The notes: generated from the letters alone by a model not told the origin. DNA of 64,000 nucleotides from Luteimonas sp. JM171 (GCF_001717465.1 NZ_CP017074.1:2756873-2820872), one strand, 5' to 3'; counted from the first letter of the stretch, positions 1 through 13,546 are shown. Program-made: numbers and translations.

Positions 1-3000
1 CCAGCATCGACAGGGTGAAGCGGAGCGAGGCGTCGTCGCGCCCCAGCCACGCCTGCACCTTGGCGTCGGCGTCACCGCCCCGGGCGGACAGCGCCTGCCC
101 GGTCAGCTGGATCTGCCTGGCCGCCAGGTCATCGCGCAGGACGCCCCGGGCCACCGCGTGCCAGCGGCCCTGTACCTCCAGCGCATCGATCTGGTCGAAC
201 AGCCACGGCAAGCGCAGCGCATCGCCCACGCGGTAATGCACCTTGGCCACCTCAACCGGCTTGAGCTTGCGCGCGGCCGCCAGCTCGATGATGTCGAACA
301 CCGGCTCCAGGTACGGCAGCTCGGCCAGGTCCTCGGCCAGCTGCGCCGGCATGCCGCGCTCGCGCCAGCCGGCGCGGCGGGCGTCGTAGCCGGGGCGCTG
401 GGAATCCGGGAGGATCCCATCGGCGCTGCGGATGGCGTTGAAGCCGTCGCTGTAACGCGCCACCGCGTCGGTGATCCCGGGCATCGGCCCGGGGCGGTTG
501 AGCAGCCAGCGCACAAACGAGCGCTGCAGGTTCCAGATCTCCAGCAGGGCATCGATCTGCACCGCCTCGGGCACCTTGCCGTCCAGCTCCTCGAGCTGGC
601 TCCACAGGGTGCGGGCGTTGAGCACCTCGCGGCCGATGGTGTACGCCTTGGCCACTTCCGCCGCGGTGCGCCCGGTGTCTTCCTGCATGCGCATGATGAA
701 GGTCGCGCCCATGCGGTTGATGGTGGCGTTGGTGACGGCGGTGGCGATGATCTCGCGCTTGAGCGGGTGCTCCTCCATCGCCGCGGCGTACTTCTTCTGC
801 AGCGGCGTGGGGAAGTAGCGCTGCAGTTCCTTGGACAGGTACGGATCCTCGGGGATGTCCGAATCCAGCAGCTGGTCGTAGACCACCTGCTTGGAGTAGG
901 ACAGCAGCACCGCAAGCTCCGGCCGGGTCAGGCCCTCGTCGCGGGCCTTGCGCGCGGCCAGCTCGGCATCCGACGGCAGGTACTCGATCTGCCGGTCCAG
1001 CAGCCCCTGGGCCTCCAGGGTGCGGATGAAGTGCTGCTTGGAGCCCAGCCGCGGCACGCTCATCCGCTCCATCAGGCTCAGGGCCTGGTTCTGGCGGATG
1101 TTGTCCCACAGCACCAGGGTCTCGACCTCATGGGTCATGTCCAGCAGCAGCTTGTTGCGCGCCTTGAGCGCAAGCTTTCCTTTGCGCACCTGGGCGTTGA
1201 GCAGGATCTTGATGTTGACCTCGCGGTCGGAGGTGCCCACGCCGCCGGAGTTGTCGATGAAGTCGGCGTTGAGGATCACCCCGGCCTGGGCGGCCTCGAT
1301 GCGGCCCAGCTGGGTGAAGCCCAGGTTGCCGCCCTCGCCCACGATCCGCGCGCGCAGTTCGCCGCCGTTGACGCGAACCGCGTTGTTGGCGCGGTCGCCG
1401 ACGTCGGCCTGGGTTTCAGACGACCCCTTGACGTAGGTGCCGATGCCGCCGTTCCACAGCAGGTCCACCGGCGCGCGCAGCACCGCCTTGATCAGGTCGT
1501 TGGGGCTCAGCTCCTTGACGTCCTCCTCCAGTCCCAGCGCCTCGCGCATCTGCGGCGAGACCGGGATCGATTTGGCGCTGCGCGGCCACACGCCGCCGCC
1601 CTTGCTGATCAGCTTGCGGTCGTAGTCGTCCCAGCTCGAGCGCGGGGTCTTGAACAGGCGGTCGCGCTCCTTGAACGACTTGGCAGCGTCCGGATCCGGG
1701 TCGATGAACACGTGGCGGTGGTCGAACGCCCCCACCAGGCGGATGTGCTTGGACAGGCGCATGCCGTTGCCGAACACGTCGCCTGACATGTCGCCGATGC
1801 CCACCACGGTGAAGTCCTGTTTCTGGCAATCGATGCCCAGCGCACGGAAGTGGCGCTTGACGGATTCCCAGGCGCCCTTGGCGGTGATGCCCATGCCCTT
1901 GTGGTCATAGCCCACCGAGCCGCCGGAGGCGAAGGCGTCGCCAAGCCAGAAGTTGTACTCGGCGGAGATGCCGTTGGCGATGTCGGAGAACGTCGCCGTG
2001 CCCTTGTCCGCGGCGACCACCATGTAGGTGTCCACGTCGTCGTGGCGCACCACGTCCTGCGGCGGCACGATCTCGCCGTCGACGATGTTGTCGGTCACGT
2101 CCAGCAGGCCGCTGATGAAGCGCTTGTAGCAGGCAATGCCCTCGGCCTGGATCGCATCGCGGTCACCGCCCTCGGGCAGGCGCTTGGCGATGAAGCCGCC
2201 CTTGGCGCCCACCGGCACGATCACGGTGTTCTTCACCGCCTGCGCCTTCGCCAAGCCCAGCACCTCGGTGCGGAAGTCCTCGCGCCGGTCGGACCAGCGC
2301 AGGCCGCCGCGGGCCACCATGCCGTAGCGCAGGTGCACGCCCTCCACGTGCGGGCCGTACACGAACACCTCGCGGTACGGGTGCGGCTTGGGCAGGTCGG
2401 GCACCCTGGCGCAGTCGAGCTTGAAGGCGGCGTAGTCCTTGTCGTTGCCGTCCTTGCCACGCTGGTAGAAGCTGGTGCGCAGGGTGGCGTCGATCACGCC
2501 CATGAAGCTGCGCAGGATCCGGTCTTCGTCCAGGCTCGCGACCCGGTCAAGCAGGGTCCGCAGCGCGTCGCGCACCTTCTCCTGGCGGCCGTCGCGCGAG
2601 AGCCTGCGGGCCTCGGCCACCGGCTTGAGCGCGGCGGCGGCGGCCGCATCGCCACCAGCCAGCAGTTCGAACTGGGCGCGCAGGCGCGCCGCGTCGGTGT
2701 CGCGCCCCTTGGGCGCGAAGCGGGCCTCGAACAGCTCCACCAGCAGGCGCGCCACCAGCGGGTGACGGAGCAGGGTCTGCTCCATGTAGGCCTGCGAGAA
2801 CGGCGAGTCGATCTGCAGCAGATACTTGCAGTACGCACGCAGCATCGACACCTGGCGCCAGTCCAGGCTCGCGGCCAGGATGAGCTTGTTGAAGCCGTCG
2901 TTCTCCGCCTCGCCGCGCCACAGGCGCACGAAGGCATCCTCGAACTCCGGCGCCATGCTGTCCAGGTCGATTTCCGCGCCGGCTTCAACCTCGAAGTCCT

Positions 3001-4906
3001 GGATGAACAGCGTGCGCCCGTCCGCGCTGATGCGGTTGAGGTGCTCGGCGATCACGCGCAGGCCCATGTTCTCCATCATCGGCAGCACGTCCGACAGCGG
3101 CAGGTCGCGGTCGGCGGTGAACAGCTTCAGGCGCAGCTTGCCGGGTCCTTCGCCGCCGGCCGGTGCCGGGGCCCGGTACAGGCGCGGGCGCAGTTCGACG
3201 CCCTCGCCCACCGACGCCAGGTGGGAGACGTCGGCCGCGGCCACCGCCGGGCCGGCTTCCTGGATGTAGGCGGTCCCGAGCGGGCGCCCGAAGCGCTCGA
3301 ACAGCGCCATCCCGTCCGCCTCGCCATGCACCATCACCAGCTCGTCGCGCAGGTCGTCGAGCCAGTTGCGGACCACGTCGGCCAGCTGCTTCTCCAGGCG
3401 CGCCTCGTCGACTTCCACCTGGGCACCGGGGCGCGGGCGCACGATCAGGTGCACCTGGGCCAGCGGCGACTCGTCCAGGCGCACGCTCGAATCGACCCGG
3501 TCGGCTTCCAGCTCGCGCTTCAGCAGCGCCTCCACCTTCAGCCTCACCTCGGTGTTGAAGCGCTCGCGCGGCACGTAGGCAAGGATCGAATAGAAATGTC
3601 CGTAGCGGTCGCGGCGGATGAACAGGCGGCTGCGGATGCGCTCCTGCAGCTGCAGCACGCCGATGCCCAGGCGCGCCAGCTCCTCGGCCGTGGACTGGAA
3701 AAGCTCATCGCGCGGCAGCGTTTCCAGGATGTGCTTGAGCGCCTTTCCGCTGTGTCCGGTCTCACGCAGCCCGGAAGTGGCCATCACGTGCTCGAAGCGC
3801 TCGCGCACCAGCGGGATGTCCCACGGACGGCGGTTGTAGGCGCTGGAGGCATACAGGCCGATGAAGCGCCGCTCGCTCACGGCATTGCCGTCGGCGTCGT
3901 ACTCCACCACGCCCACGTAGTCCATGTAGCCCGGCCGGTGCACGGTGGAGCGCGAGTTGGTCTTGGTCAGGATCAGCGGATCGATGCGGCCGGTCTTGCG
4001 CACTTCATGCGCCGACAGCGAGGCCAGCGGCCGGGCCGGACCCGCCTCGCGGCCGCGCATCAGGCCCAGGCTGCTGCCCTCGACCGGTGCCAGCACCGCG
4101 TCGCCGCGCTTGCGGCGAACTTCGTACTCGCGGTAGCCCAGGAAGGTGAAATGGTCGTCGGCCAGCCAGCGCAGGAACTCCTGCGCCTCTTCGCGCTCCT
4201 TCTGCGGGACCGGCAGTTCGCTGGTCGCCAGGCCGGAAGCCACTTCCAGCATCTTGCCGCGCATGGCCTCCCAGTCGCCCACCGCCAGGCGCACGTCCTC
4301 CAGCACCGAAACCACGGCGTCCTGGATGCCCTGCAGGGCGTCCCCGGACTGGCGGTCGATCTCCATGTGGATCAGGGACTCGGACTCGCCCTCGCCCACG
4401 GCCTCCAGCTTGCCGCCGCGGCCGCGGCGGATCGGGACCACGGGGTGTCCAAGCACGTGCACGCCGATGCCCAGGTCGGCCAGGGCCATCGTGACCGAAT
4501 CCACCAGGAACGGCATGTCGTCGTTCACCACCTGCAGCACGGTGTGGCCCGACTCCCAGCCATGGGTCTCGCGCGAGGGATTGAACAGGCGCACATTGGC
4601 CGTGCCGGGCTTGCGCTTGCGGGCGAAATCGAGGAAGTCGTTGGCAAGCGCGGCCCACGCCTCGGGCGTGTGCAGCGGCAGCTCGTCGTCGGTCAGGCGG
4701 TGGTAGAACGCCTTGGCGAACAGGCTCGCGTCCTCCTGCCGTTCCTTGCCGGCCAGGCTGCGGATGGCGCTGAAGATCGGCGCCAGGCGCGCGCTGCGGC
4801 TGGCCTTGCCAGCCTTCGCGGCGCGGGCCGTCCTGGCCGGGGATTTCTTCGCGGCCTTGCTGGCGGCAGTGGGCTTGCGGGCGGGGCTCTTGCGGGATGT
4901 GGTCAT
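1..4906 (-). CDS. gdhB: NAD-specific glutamate dehydrogenase, large type (3' end beyond window)
   Basis: Oxidatively deaminates L-glutamate to 2-oxoglutarate with NAD+, a catabolic cytosolic reaction feeding the TCA cycle. The frame is open from ATG at 4906 to the left edge, 1635 codons without a stop; large bacterial NAD-GDHs have about 1600-1660 residues, so only a short C-terminal tail should be missing. The dehydrogenase core near residues 863-905 contains GGLRWSDRREDFRTEV and VIVPVGAKGGF, typical of the glutamate-binding and catalytic lysine region. The long N-terminal half is the regulatory (ACT-like) part of this family. The first 37 or so residues form a Lys/Arg/Ala/Ser-rich tail. No strong ribosome-binding site precedes the ATG, and an in-frame TTG lies upstream, so the start is fairly but not fully certain. 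The acyl-CoA dehydrogenase gene lies directly upstream on the same strand. Confidence 0.95.
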   Translation of the reverse strand, partial: MTTSRKSPARKPTAASKAAKKSPARTARAAKAGKASRSARLAPIFSAIRSLAGKERQEDASLFAKAFYHRLTDDELPLHTPEAWAALANDFLDFARKRKPGTANVRLFNPSRETHGWESGHTVLQVVNDDMPFLVDSVTMALADLGIGVHVLGHPVVPIRRGRGGKLEAVGEGESESLIHMEIDRQSGDALQGIQDAVVSVLEDVRLAVGDWEAMRGKMLEVASGLATSELPVPQKEREEAQEFLRWLADDHFTFLGYREYEVRRKRGDAVLAPVEGSSLGLMRGREAGPARPLASLSAHEVRKTGRIDPLILTKTNSRSTVHRPGYMDYVGVVEYDADGNAVSERRFIGLYASSAYNRRPWDIPLVRERFEHVMATSGLRETGHSGKALKHILETLPRDELFQSTAEELARLGIGVLQLQERIRSRLFIRRDRYGHFYSILAYVPRERFNTEVRLKVEALLKRELEADRVDSSVRLDESPLAQVHLIVRPRPGAQVEVDEARLEKQLADVVRNWLDDLRDELVMVHGEADGMALFERFGRPLGTAYIQEAGPAVAAADVSHLASVGEGVELRPRLYRAPAPAGGEGPGKLRLKLFTADRDLPLSDVLPMMENMGLRVIAEHLNRISADGRTLFIQDFEVEAGAEIDLDSMAPEFEDAFVRLWRGEAENDGFNKLILAASLDWRQVSMLRAYCKYLLQIDSPFSQAYMEQTLLRHPLVARLLVELFEARFAPKGRDTDAARLRAQFELLAGGDAAAAAALKPVAEARRLSRDGRQEKVRDALRTLLDRVASLDEDRILRSFMGVIDATLRTSFYQRGKDGNDKDYAAFKLDCARVPDLPKPHPYREVFVYGPHVEGVHLRYGMVARGGLRWSDRREDFRTEVLGLAKAQAVKNTVIVPVGAKGGFIAKRLPEGGDRDAIQAEGIACYKRFISGLLDVTDNIVDGEIVPPQDVVRHDDVDTYMVVAADKGTATFSDIANGISAEYNFWLGDAFASGGSVGYDHKGMGITAKGAWESVKRHFRALGIDCQKQDFTVVGIGDMSGDVFGNGMRLSKHIRLVGAFDHRHVFIDPDPDAAKSFKERDRLFKTPRSSWDDYDRKLISKGGGVWPRSAKSIPVSPQMREALGLEEDVKELSPNDLIKAVLRAPVDLLWNGGIGTYVKGSSETQADVGDRANNAVRVNGGELRARIVGEGGNLGFTQLGRIEAAQAGVILNADFIDNSGGVGTSDREVNIKILLNAQVRKGKLALKARNKLLLDMTHEVETLVLWDNIRQNQALSLMERMSVPRLGSKQHFIRTLEAQGLLDRQIEYLPSDAELAARKARDEGLTRPELAVLLSYSKQVVYDQLLDSDIPEDPYLSKELQRYFPTPLQKKYAAAMEEHPLKREIIATAVTNATINRMGATFIMRMQEDTGRTAAEVAKAYTIGREVLNARTLWSQLEELDGKVPEAVQIDALLEIWNLQRSFVRWLLNRPGPMPGITDAVARYSDGFNAIRSADGILPDSQRPGYDARRAGWRERGMPAQLAEDLAELPYLEPVFDIIELAAARKLKPVEVAKVHYRVGDALRLPWLFDQIDALEVQGRWHAVARGVLRDDLAARQIQLTGQALSARGGDADAKVQAWLGRDDASLRFTLSML

Positions 4907-4927
4907 GTCAGGTTTCGGATGCAATGA

Positions 4928-4948
4928 GGCCCGCGCAGGAGGCGGGCC
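4928..4948 (-). terminator. Weak hairpin between acyl-CoA dehydrogenase and gdhB
   Basis: Inverted repeat GGCCCGC (4928-4934) and GCGGGCC (4942-4948) with a 7-nt loop, in the 84-bp gap between the two minus-strand genes. There is no T-tract, so it could be an attenuator, a processing site or chance in GC-rich DNA. Confidence 0.25.
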
Positions 4949-4990
4949 GATGGGTCGGGGGTGGGAACCGGGCGGGCAGTGGCTGCTCCG

Positions 4991-6139
<1,149 letters not shown>

Positions 6140-6222
6140 GCTCGACTGCTCCCGGCATTGGTTTGACAAGACGCCCATTGTAGCCGGGCCCAGCCATCCA
6201 CCGCACCACCGCGCCCGTTCGC

Positions 6223-6251
6223 TTGACGCCCCCGCGGCCCGGCAGCATCAT
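6223..6251 (+). promoter_or_regulatory. Promoter of the regulator-metH operon
   Basis: TTGACG (-35, 6223-6228), 17-bp spacer, CATCAT (-10, 6246-6251), 31 bp before the GTG start at 6282. The -35 matches consensus 5/6 and the -10 4/6. Confidence 0.55.
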
Positions 6252-6252
6252 C

Positions 6253-6268
6253 ATCGCTTCATCGCGAT
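6253..6268. promoter_or_regulatory. Candidate operator of the ArsR-type regulator
   Basis: Inverted repeat ATCGC (6253-6257) and GCGAT (6264-6268) with a 6-bp spacer, just downstream of the -10 at the expected transcription start. A dimeric ArsR-type repressor bound here would block its own operon. Assignment to the adjacent gene is inference. Confidence 0.4.
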
Positions 6269-6281
6269 ACGGAGATGTTTT

Positions 6282-7214
6282 GTGGATCTGGAATCCTGGT
6301 CCGCCCGGCTCAAGGTGCTCGCAGACGCCACCCGCGTGCGCCTGCTCGCGCTGCTCGAGCGCGAGGAACTCACCGTCGCCGAGCTGTCGGCGGTGACGCG
6401 CCTGGCGCAGCCCAGGGTATCCACCCACCTGGCGCGGCTGAAGGAGGCCGGACTGGTGCGTGACCGCCGCGCCGGCGTCTCCGCCTACTACCGCTTCGAG
6501 GAGGATCCGCTGGATCCGGCCCTGCGCGACCTGTGGCGCACCCTGCGCGACGGCAGCGACGACCCGCTGCTGCGCCAGGACGCCGAGCGCCTGGCCGAGG
6601 TGCTGGCGATGCGCGCGGCAGACCAGAACTGGGCGGACTCGGTGGCCGGGGACATGGAGCGGCACTACTCCCCGGGCCGCACCTGGGAGGCGATGGCGCG
6701 CAGCGTGTTGCCGCTGTTCGAAACCGGGGACGTGCTCGACATCGCCTCCGGCGACGGCGTGATGGCCGAGCTGCTGGCACCGCACGCGCACCGCTACGTG
6801 TGCATCGACGCCAGCCGGCGGGTGGTCAACGCAGCCACCGAACGCCTGCGCCGCCACCGCAACGTCGAAGTGCGCGAGGGCGACATGCATGAGCTGCCGC
6901 TGGACGACGGGAGCTTCGACCTGGTGGCGATGATGCACGCGGTGACCTATGCCGAGCGCCCGGCGGTGGCAGTGGCTGAAGCCGCGCGCGTGCTCCGGCC
7001 CGGCGGCCGCCTGCTGCTGACCAGCCTTGCAAAGCATGAGCACCGCAGCATCGTGGAGTCCTACGGCCACGTGAACCTCGGGTTCACTCCCCGCGAGCTG
7101 CGCCGCTTCGTCGACAAGGCGGGGCTCAAGCTGCAGCACATCGAAACGGTGACGCGGGAGAAACGCCCCCCGCACTTCGAGGTGATCTCGCTGATCGCGG
7201 AGCGACCGGCGTGA
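6282..7214 (+). CDS. ArsR-family regulator fused to a SAM-dependent methyltransferase domain (SahR-like)
   Basis: 310 residues. Residues 1-75 form an ArsR-type winged helix ([17 protein letters not shown], then [17 protein letters not shown]). From about residue 150 a class I methyltransferase fold follows, with motif [10 protein letters not shown] and a later [11 protein letters not shown] strand. The GTG start has GGAG 7-8 nt upstream; longer frames reach far upstream but run through the promoter. The stop overlaps the start of the next gene (GTGA), so translation is coupled to metH. Proteobacterial SahR regulators of the S-adenosylhomocysteine cycle are of the ArsR type, and the position here fits a sensor of SAH/SAM controlling methionine synthase. 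That role is inference; the fold assignment is firm. No arsenic-type cysteine pair is evident. Confidence 0.88.
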   Translation: MDLESWSARLKVLADATRVRLLALLEREELTVAELSAVTRLAQPRVSTHLARLKEAGLVRDRRAGVSAYYRFEEDPLDPALRDLWRTLRDGSDDPLLRQDAERLAEVLAMRAADQNWADSVAGDMERHYSPGRTWEAMARSVLPLFETGDVLDIASGDGVMAELLAPHAHRYVCIDASRRVVNAATERLRRHRNVEVREGDMHELPLDDGSFDLVAMMHAVTYAERPAVAVAEAARVLRPGGRLLLTSLAKHEHRSIVESYGHVNLGFTPRELRRFVDKAGLKLQHIETVTREKRPPHFEVISLIAERPA

Positions 7215-8286
7215 CCGCCCTGCCCTGGCACGCCCCCGATCGCGTCCGCGCCCTGCTGGAGGCACTCCAGGAGCGGATCCTGATCCTGGACGGCGCCATG
7301 GGCACGATGATCCAGCGCGAGCGCCTGGATGAGGGCGGCTACCGCGGCGAGCGCTTCGCGCAGGGCTTCGACGCCGGCACCCCGGGCGCGCCGGATGCGC
7401 CGCGGGACCTCAAGGGCAACAACGACCTGCTCAGCCTCACCCGCCCCGAGCTGATCCGCGGCATCCACGACGCCTACCTGCAGGCCGGGGCGGACCTGGT
7501 GGAAACCAACACCTTCAACTCCACCGCCGTCTCGCAGTCCGACTACGGCCTGCAGCACCTGGCGCGCGAGCTCAACCGCGAGGGCGCGCGGCTGGCCCGG
7601 GCGGCCTGCGACGCCGCTGAAAGCCAGGCCCCCGGGAAGCCGCGCTTCGCGGTTGGGGTGATCGGCCCCACCAGCCGCACCGCATCGATCAGTCCCGACG
7701 TGACCGACCCGGGTTTCCGCGCGGTGACCTTCGATGACCTGGTCCGGGATTACCGGGAGGCGGCCGACGGACTGGTCGAAGGCGGGGCCGACATCCTCAT
7801 GGTCGAGACCGTATTCGACACCCTCAATGCCAAGGCCGCGCTGTTCGCCATCGGCGAGTGCTTCGACGCGCTGGGGGCGCGGCTGCCGGTCATGGTGTCG
7901 GGCACGATCACCGACGCATCGGGCCGCACCCTGTCGGGACAGACGGCGGAAGCGTTCTGGTACTCCGTGCGCCACGCGGGCCCGCTGGCGATCGGCCTGA
8001 ATTGCGCGCTGGGCGCCCGCGAACTGCGCCCGCACGTGCAGGCGCTGGCCGAAGTGGCGGACTGTCCCGTCAGCGCGCACCCGAACGCCGGGCTTCCCAA
8101 CGCGTTTGGCGAGTACGACGAGGCCCCCGACGAGATGGCGCCGGTGCTGGGCGAGTTCGCGCAAACAGGGCTGGTCAACATCCTCGGCGGGTGCTGCGGC
8201 ACCACGCCCGACCACATCCGCGCGATCGCGCATGCAGTCCAGGGCCTGCCGCCGCGCCGGGTCCCGCGGATCGGGGAGGCGGCAGC

Positions 8287-8290
<4 letters not shown>
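7211..8290 (+). CDS. metH: Methionine synthase, homocysteine-binding half
   Basis: 359 residues equivalent to the first domain of E. coli MetH, the zinc barrel that activates homocysteine for methyl transfer from methylcobalamin. Seen directly: [11 protein letters not shown] near the N-terminus, ETNTFNST, and the zinc ligands Cys265 (GLNCALGA) and Cys328-Cys329 (GGCCGTTP). It begins at GTG 7211, overlapping the upstream regulator by 4 nt, and its stop overlaps the start of the second half (ATGA). In most bacteria the protein is a single chain of about 1230 residues; here the break falls exactly at the domain boundary, and the two halves sum to 1255 residues. Split MetH is known in xanthomonads, so this is an evolved arrangement and not a frameshift. 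Confidence 0.95.
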
Positions 8291-10977
<2,687 letters not shown>

Positions 10978-10993
10978 GCGTCCCGGGGCACAG

Positions 10994-11596
10994 CTACCAG
11001 ACGAGGTCGTCGGGCACCTGGTACCTGGGATCGGCGTAGGGATCGTCCTCCGCAGGCGCGTCCGGGTCGACCTTGAGGGCCACCGCCGGGGCAAACACCT
11101 TCTCGGCCTCGGCGAGCAGTTCCGCGGTGACCAGCAGGTAGCGCCCGTTCTGCTGCACCACGCCCAGCTCGCCGGCATTGAGGGCCTTGAGCTGGTCGGC
11201 GGTGACGTAGATGCGCTTGATCTTGCCGCCATATTCGAAGTGGCGGGCAATATCCGCATCGTCCGCGTTCAGGGCCTTGCCCTCGAGCAGCTTCGCGAGC
11301 CTGGCCCGCGCCTCGCGCCGCAGCCGGGCCTCCTCCTGCTTCTTCTTCTCGGCCTCGATCCGCTCCTGCTTCTCGCGCTGGGCGCGGATCGCGTAGGCCT
11401 TGGCCAGGTCGATCTCTTCCTGGCCGCGGCTCGACTTGCGATCGCGCCCCGGCTCCGGCCGCTTGCCCCCGCCCTTCCCCTTGCGGGCCTCGCCTTGCGG
11501 CGGACCGCCCTTGCGGCGCCTGGCATCGGGTTTCCGCTCCGGCTTGGGCGCCTTGAAGCCCAGGCCCATCAGCTGGTCACGCAGTGAATTGCTCAT
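10994..11596 (-). CDS. yaiL: DUF2058 (YaiL) family protein
   Basis: 200 residues, cytosolic, function unknown. The N-terminus MSNSLRDQLMGLGF is typical of the family. Residues about 15-60 are a disordered basic stretch rich in Lys, Arg, Gly and Pro; residues about 60-110 are a strongly charged helix, probably coiled coil (AIRAQREKQERIEAEKKKQ). The conserved C-terminal part, about 115-175, includes FEYGGKIKRIYVT and GRYLLVTAELL. The basic tail suggests nucleic-acid or ribosome contact, which is inference. It is the last gene of the FKBP-SlyX run, 6 bp after slyX, so it is probably cotranscribed with the two isomerases. Confidence 0.85.
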   Translation of the reverse strand: MSNSLRDQLMGLGFKAPKPERKPDARRRKGGPPQGEARKGKGGGKRPEPGRDRKSSRGQEEIDLAKAYAIRAQREKQERIEAEKKKQEEARLRREARARLAKLLEGKALNADDADIARHFEYGGKIKRIYVTADQLKALNAGELGVVQQNGRYLLVTAELLAEAEKVFAPAVALKVDPDAPAEDDPYADPRYQVPDDLVW

Positions 11597-11602
11597 CGAT
11601 CT

Positions 11603-11827
11603 TCAATAATGCGGCGGCGGCGGTTCCTGCGCCGGATCGGCGAAGAACGACCCGCTCGCCTGGCGGATTTCCTCCAGCCCGCGGCGCAGCGCCTCTGCGT
11701 TGCGGGCTGCCTCGGTACGGAGCCCGGCCAGCGCGTCGCTGAGCTCGGCCAGCGCCTGGTCCTGGAACGCCAGCCGGGTCTCCAGCTCCACCACCCGCGC
11801 CTCCAGATCCGCGACCCGGTCGCCCAT
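11603..11827 (-). CDS. slyX: SlyX family protein
   Basis: 74 residues, almost entirely a predicted coiled coil (ADLEARVVELETRLAFQDQA) ending in the proline tail PPPPHY that marks SlyX proteins. Molecular function is unknown. The start lies 2 bp after the stop of the upstream FKBP lipoprotein, implying translational coupling. In E. coli slyX sits between fkpA and slyD, two FKBP-type isomerases, so the link between SlyX and peptidyl-prolyl isomerases is kept here although the gene set differs. Confidence 0.9.
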   Translation of the reverse strand: MGDRVADLEARVVELETRLAFQDQALAELSDALAGLRTEAARNAEALRRGLEEIRQASGSFFADPAQEPPPPHY

Positions 11828-11829
11828 GG

Positions 11830-12597
11830 TTACTGCGCCGGCTCGAAGTCGATCAGCTCGACGTCGAACACCAGGGTGGCGTTCGGGCCGATCGGGCCAC
11901 CCACGGTGCCCTGTTCACCGTACCCCAGCTCCGACGGGATCCACAGCCGGTAGCGGCTGCCGCGCGACATCAGCTGCACGCCTTCCTGCCAGCCGGGCAC
12001 CACCTGGTCGAGGGTGAACTCGGCCGGCTGGCCCCGCTCGCGCGAGCTGTCGAACACGTTGCCGTCGAGCAGGCTGCCCTCGTAATGCACGCGCACGCGG
12101 TCGGTCGGTCCCGGCCGGTCGCCGTCGCCTTCCTCCAGCACCTCGTACTGCAGGCCCGATTCGGTGACCTGCACCTCCTCGCGCTGGGCGTTCTCGGCCA
12201 GGAACGCCGCCCCCTCTTCGGCCGCGCGGGCGCCGGCTTCGGCGCGGGCGGCGTCCATGCGCTCGCCCAGGGACTGCATGATCTGCATGAACTGCTGCTC
12301 GTCCACCTTGGGCTCGCGGCCGGCGATGCTGTCCTTGATGCCTTCCATCATCGCGTCCAGGTCCACCTCTTCGCGCACCGGCACCAGCGTGCCGCCCAGC
12401 TCCAGGCCGATCACATAGCCGGCCTGCTCCTGCGCGGTGTCCAGCCCCTCGATGCCTTCGATGCCCGGCGTTGACGCCACCTCCGGCGCATCGGCGGCCG
12501 AGGCGCTGGTGCTGCCTTCTTCGATGGGCTTGCAGGCGGCGAGCGCAAGCACGGCCGCGAGCGCAAGGGTGGAACCGGTCAGCGATGACAACTTCAT
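11830..12597 (-). CDS. fkpA: FKBP-type peptidyl-prolyl isomerase, lipoprotein (FkpA-like)
   Basis: 255 residues. A lipoprotein signal with lipobox LALAAC (Cys22) anchors it to the envelope. An FKBP_N dimerisation domain follows (about 50-150, starting EQAGYVIGLELG), then the FKBP catalytic domain (about 155-250, DRVRVHYEGSLLDGNVFDSS and VVPGWQEGVQLM). It would speed proline isomerisation and chaperone folding in the periplasm. ATG 12597 is chosen because GAGGAG lies just upstream and it gives a proper signal; a longer frame overlaps the neighbour. It follows the second FKBP gene by 10 bp and precedes slyX by 2 bp, so the three form one operon. Confidence 0.92.
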   Translation of the reverse strand: MKLSSLTGSTLALAAVLALAACKPIEEGSTSASAADAPEVASTPGIEGIEGLDTAQEQAGYVIGLELGGTLVPVREEVDLDAMMEGIKDSIAGREPKVDEQQFMQIMQSLGERMDAARAEAGARAAEEGAAFLAENAQREEVQVTESGLQYEVLEEGDGDRPGPTDRVRVHYEGSLLDGNVFDSSRERGQPAEFTLDQVVPGWQEGVQLMSRGSRYRLWIPSELGYGEQGTVGGPIGPNATLVFDVELIDFEPAQ

Positions 12598-12607
12598 GGG
12601 CAACTCC

Positions 12608-13546
12608 TCAAAGGACGTCGAGCAGCTCGACGTCGAAAACCAGGGTGGCATTGGGGCCGATCGGCCCGCCGGGGGTGCCGCTTGCGCCATAGGCAAGCTG
12701 GCCGGGGATCCAGAACCTGTACTTGGCGCCCACTGGCATCAGCGCCACGCCCTCGGTCCAGCCGGGGATGACCTGGCGCAGGCCGAACTCGGCCGGCTCC
12801 CCACGCTCATAGGAACTGTCGAACACCGTGCCGTCCAGCAGGGTCCCGTGATAGTGCACGCGCACGCGATCGGTGGGCATCGGGCGCGGGCCCGACCCCT
12901 GGCGGATCACCTTGTACTGCAGGCCCGAACCGGTCGTGATCACGCCCGGCTGGTCGCGGTTGCCGGCCAGGAACGCCTCGCCCTCGGCCCGGTTGCGCTC
13001 ACCCAGCTGCGCGGCCTCCGCCTGCATCCGCTCCTGGACGCGCGCGGAAAAACCGGTGCGAAGCGCATCGGCCTCCGCCTCGCTCAGCAACAGCTCGCCG
13101 CCTTCGATGCGGGCGCGCAGGGCCCGCATCAGTACCGGCAGCTCGATCTCCCCGCCCACCGGAGCCAGCGAACGGCCCACATCGGCCCCGAGCATCAGGC
13201 CGGCCTGAACGGCATCCACCTCGGGCGGGGCCGAACCCGGGGGAAGCCCCTGCATCGGCTGGCCGGCGCGATGGGCCGCGCGCAGCATCAGCACCATCCC
13301 GACGGACTGGGCGGTTTCCGTGTCGACCAGCGGCTCGCCGCCCTGCAGCGCGTTGGCCAGGGCGCGCTCGAAGGCGTCGTAATCCATGTCCTCGCCCACC
13401 GGCGCCAGCGACTGGCCGACGTCCATGCCGATGACATAGCTGATCCGCTCACGCTCCCCGTCCAGGGGCTGGGCGGCAGCAGGCAGCATGAACAGGGCGG
13501 CGGCAGCAAGACACAGCGCGACGGCGCCACGCATCGCTTTGGACAT
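12608..13546 (-). CDS. FKBP-type peptidyl-prolyl isomerase with doubled N-terminal domain
   Basis: 312 residues with a cleavable signal peptide (cut likely after LPAAA, about residue 25) and no lipobox, so probably soluble periplasmic. The dimerisation-type FKBP_N unit appears twice: [20 protein letters not shown] (about 37-56) and again [20 protein letters not shown] (about 116-135), followed by one catalytic FKBP domain ([20 protein letters not shown]). Usual FkpA/Mip proteins have a single N-terminal unit, so this protein is about 60-80 residues longer. Its catalytic domain closely resembles that of the adjacent lipoprotein, both ending in [11 protein letters not shown], which points to tandem duplication. 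It is first in the operon, behind the promoter at 13596-13624. Confidence 0.9.
   Translation of the reverse strand: MSKAMRGAVALCLAAAALFMLPAAAQPLDGERERISYVIGMDVGQSLAPVGEDMDYDAFERALANALQGGEPLVDTETAQSVGMVLMLRAAHRAGQPMQGLPPGSAPPEVDAVQAGLMLGADVGRSLAPVGGEIELPVLMRALRARIEGGELLLSEAEADALRTGFSARVQERMQAEAAQLGERNRAEGEAFLAGNRDQPGVITTGSGLQYKVIRQGSGPRPMPTDRVRVHYHGTLLDGTVFDSSYERGEPAEFGLRQVIPGWTEGVALMPVGAKYRFWIPGQLAYGASGTPGGPIGPNATLVFDVELLDVL

Noticed and set aside
1850..4927. A 1025-codon open frame on the plus strand
   Set aside because: It is in exact antisense register to gdhB. The translation is dominated by His, Val, Leu, Gln and Ala as expected from mirrored GC-rich codons, with no family resemblance.
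6140..6281. SAM/SAH or cobalamin riboswitch before the metH operon
   Set aside because: The leader after the promoter is only about 25 nt, too short for these aptamers.
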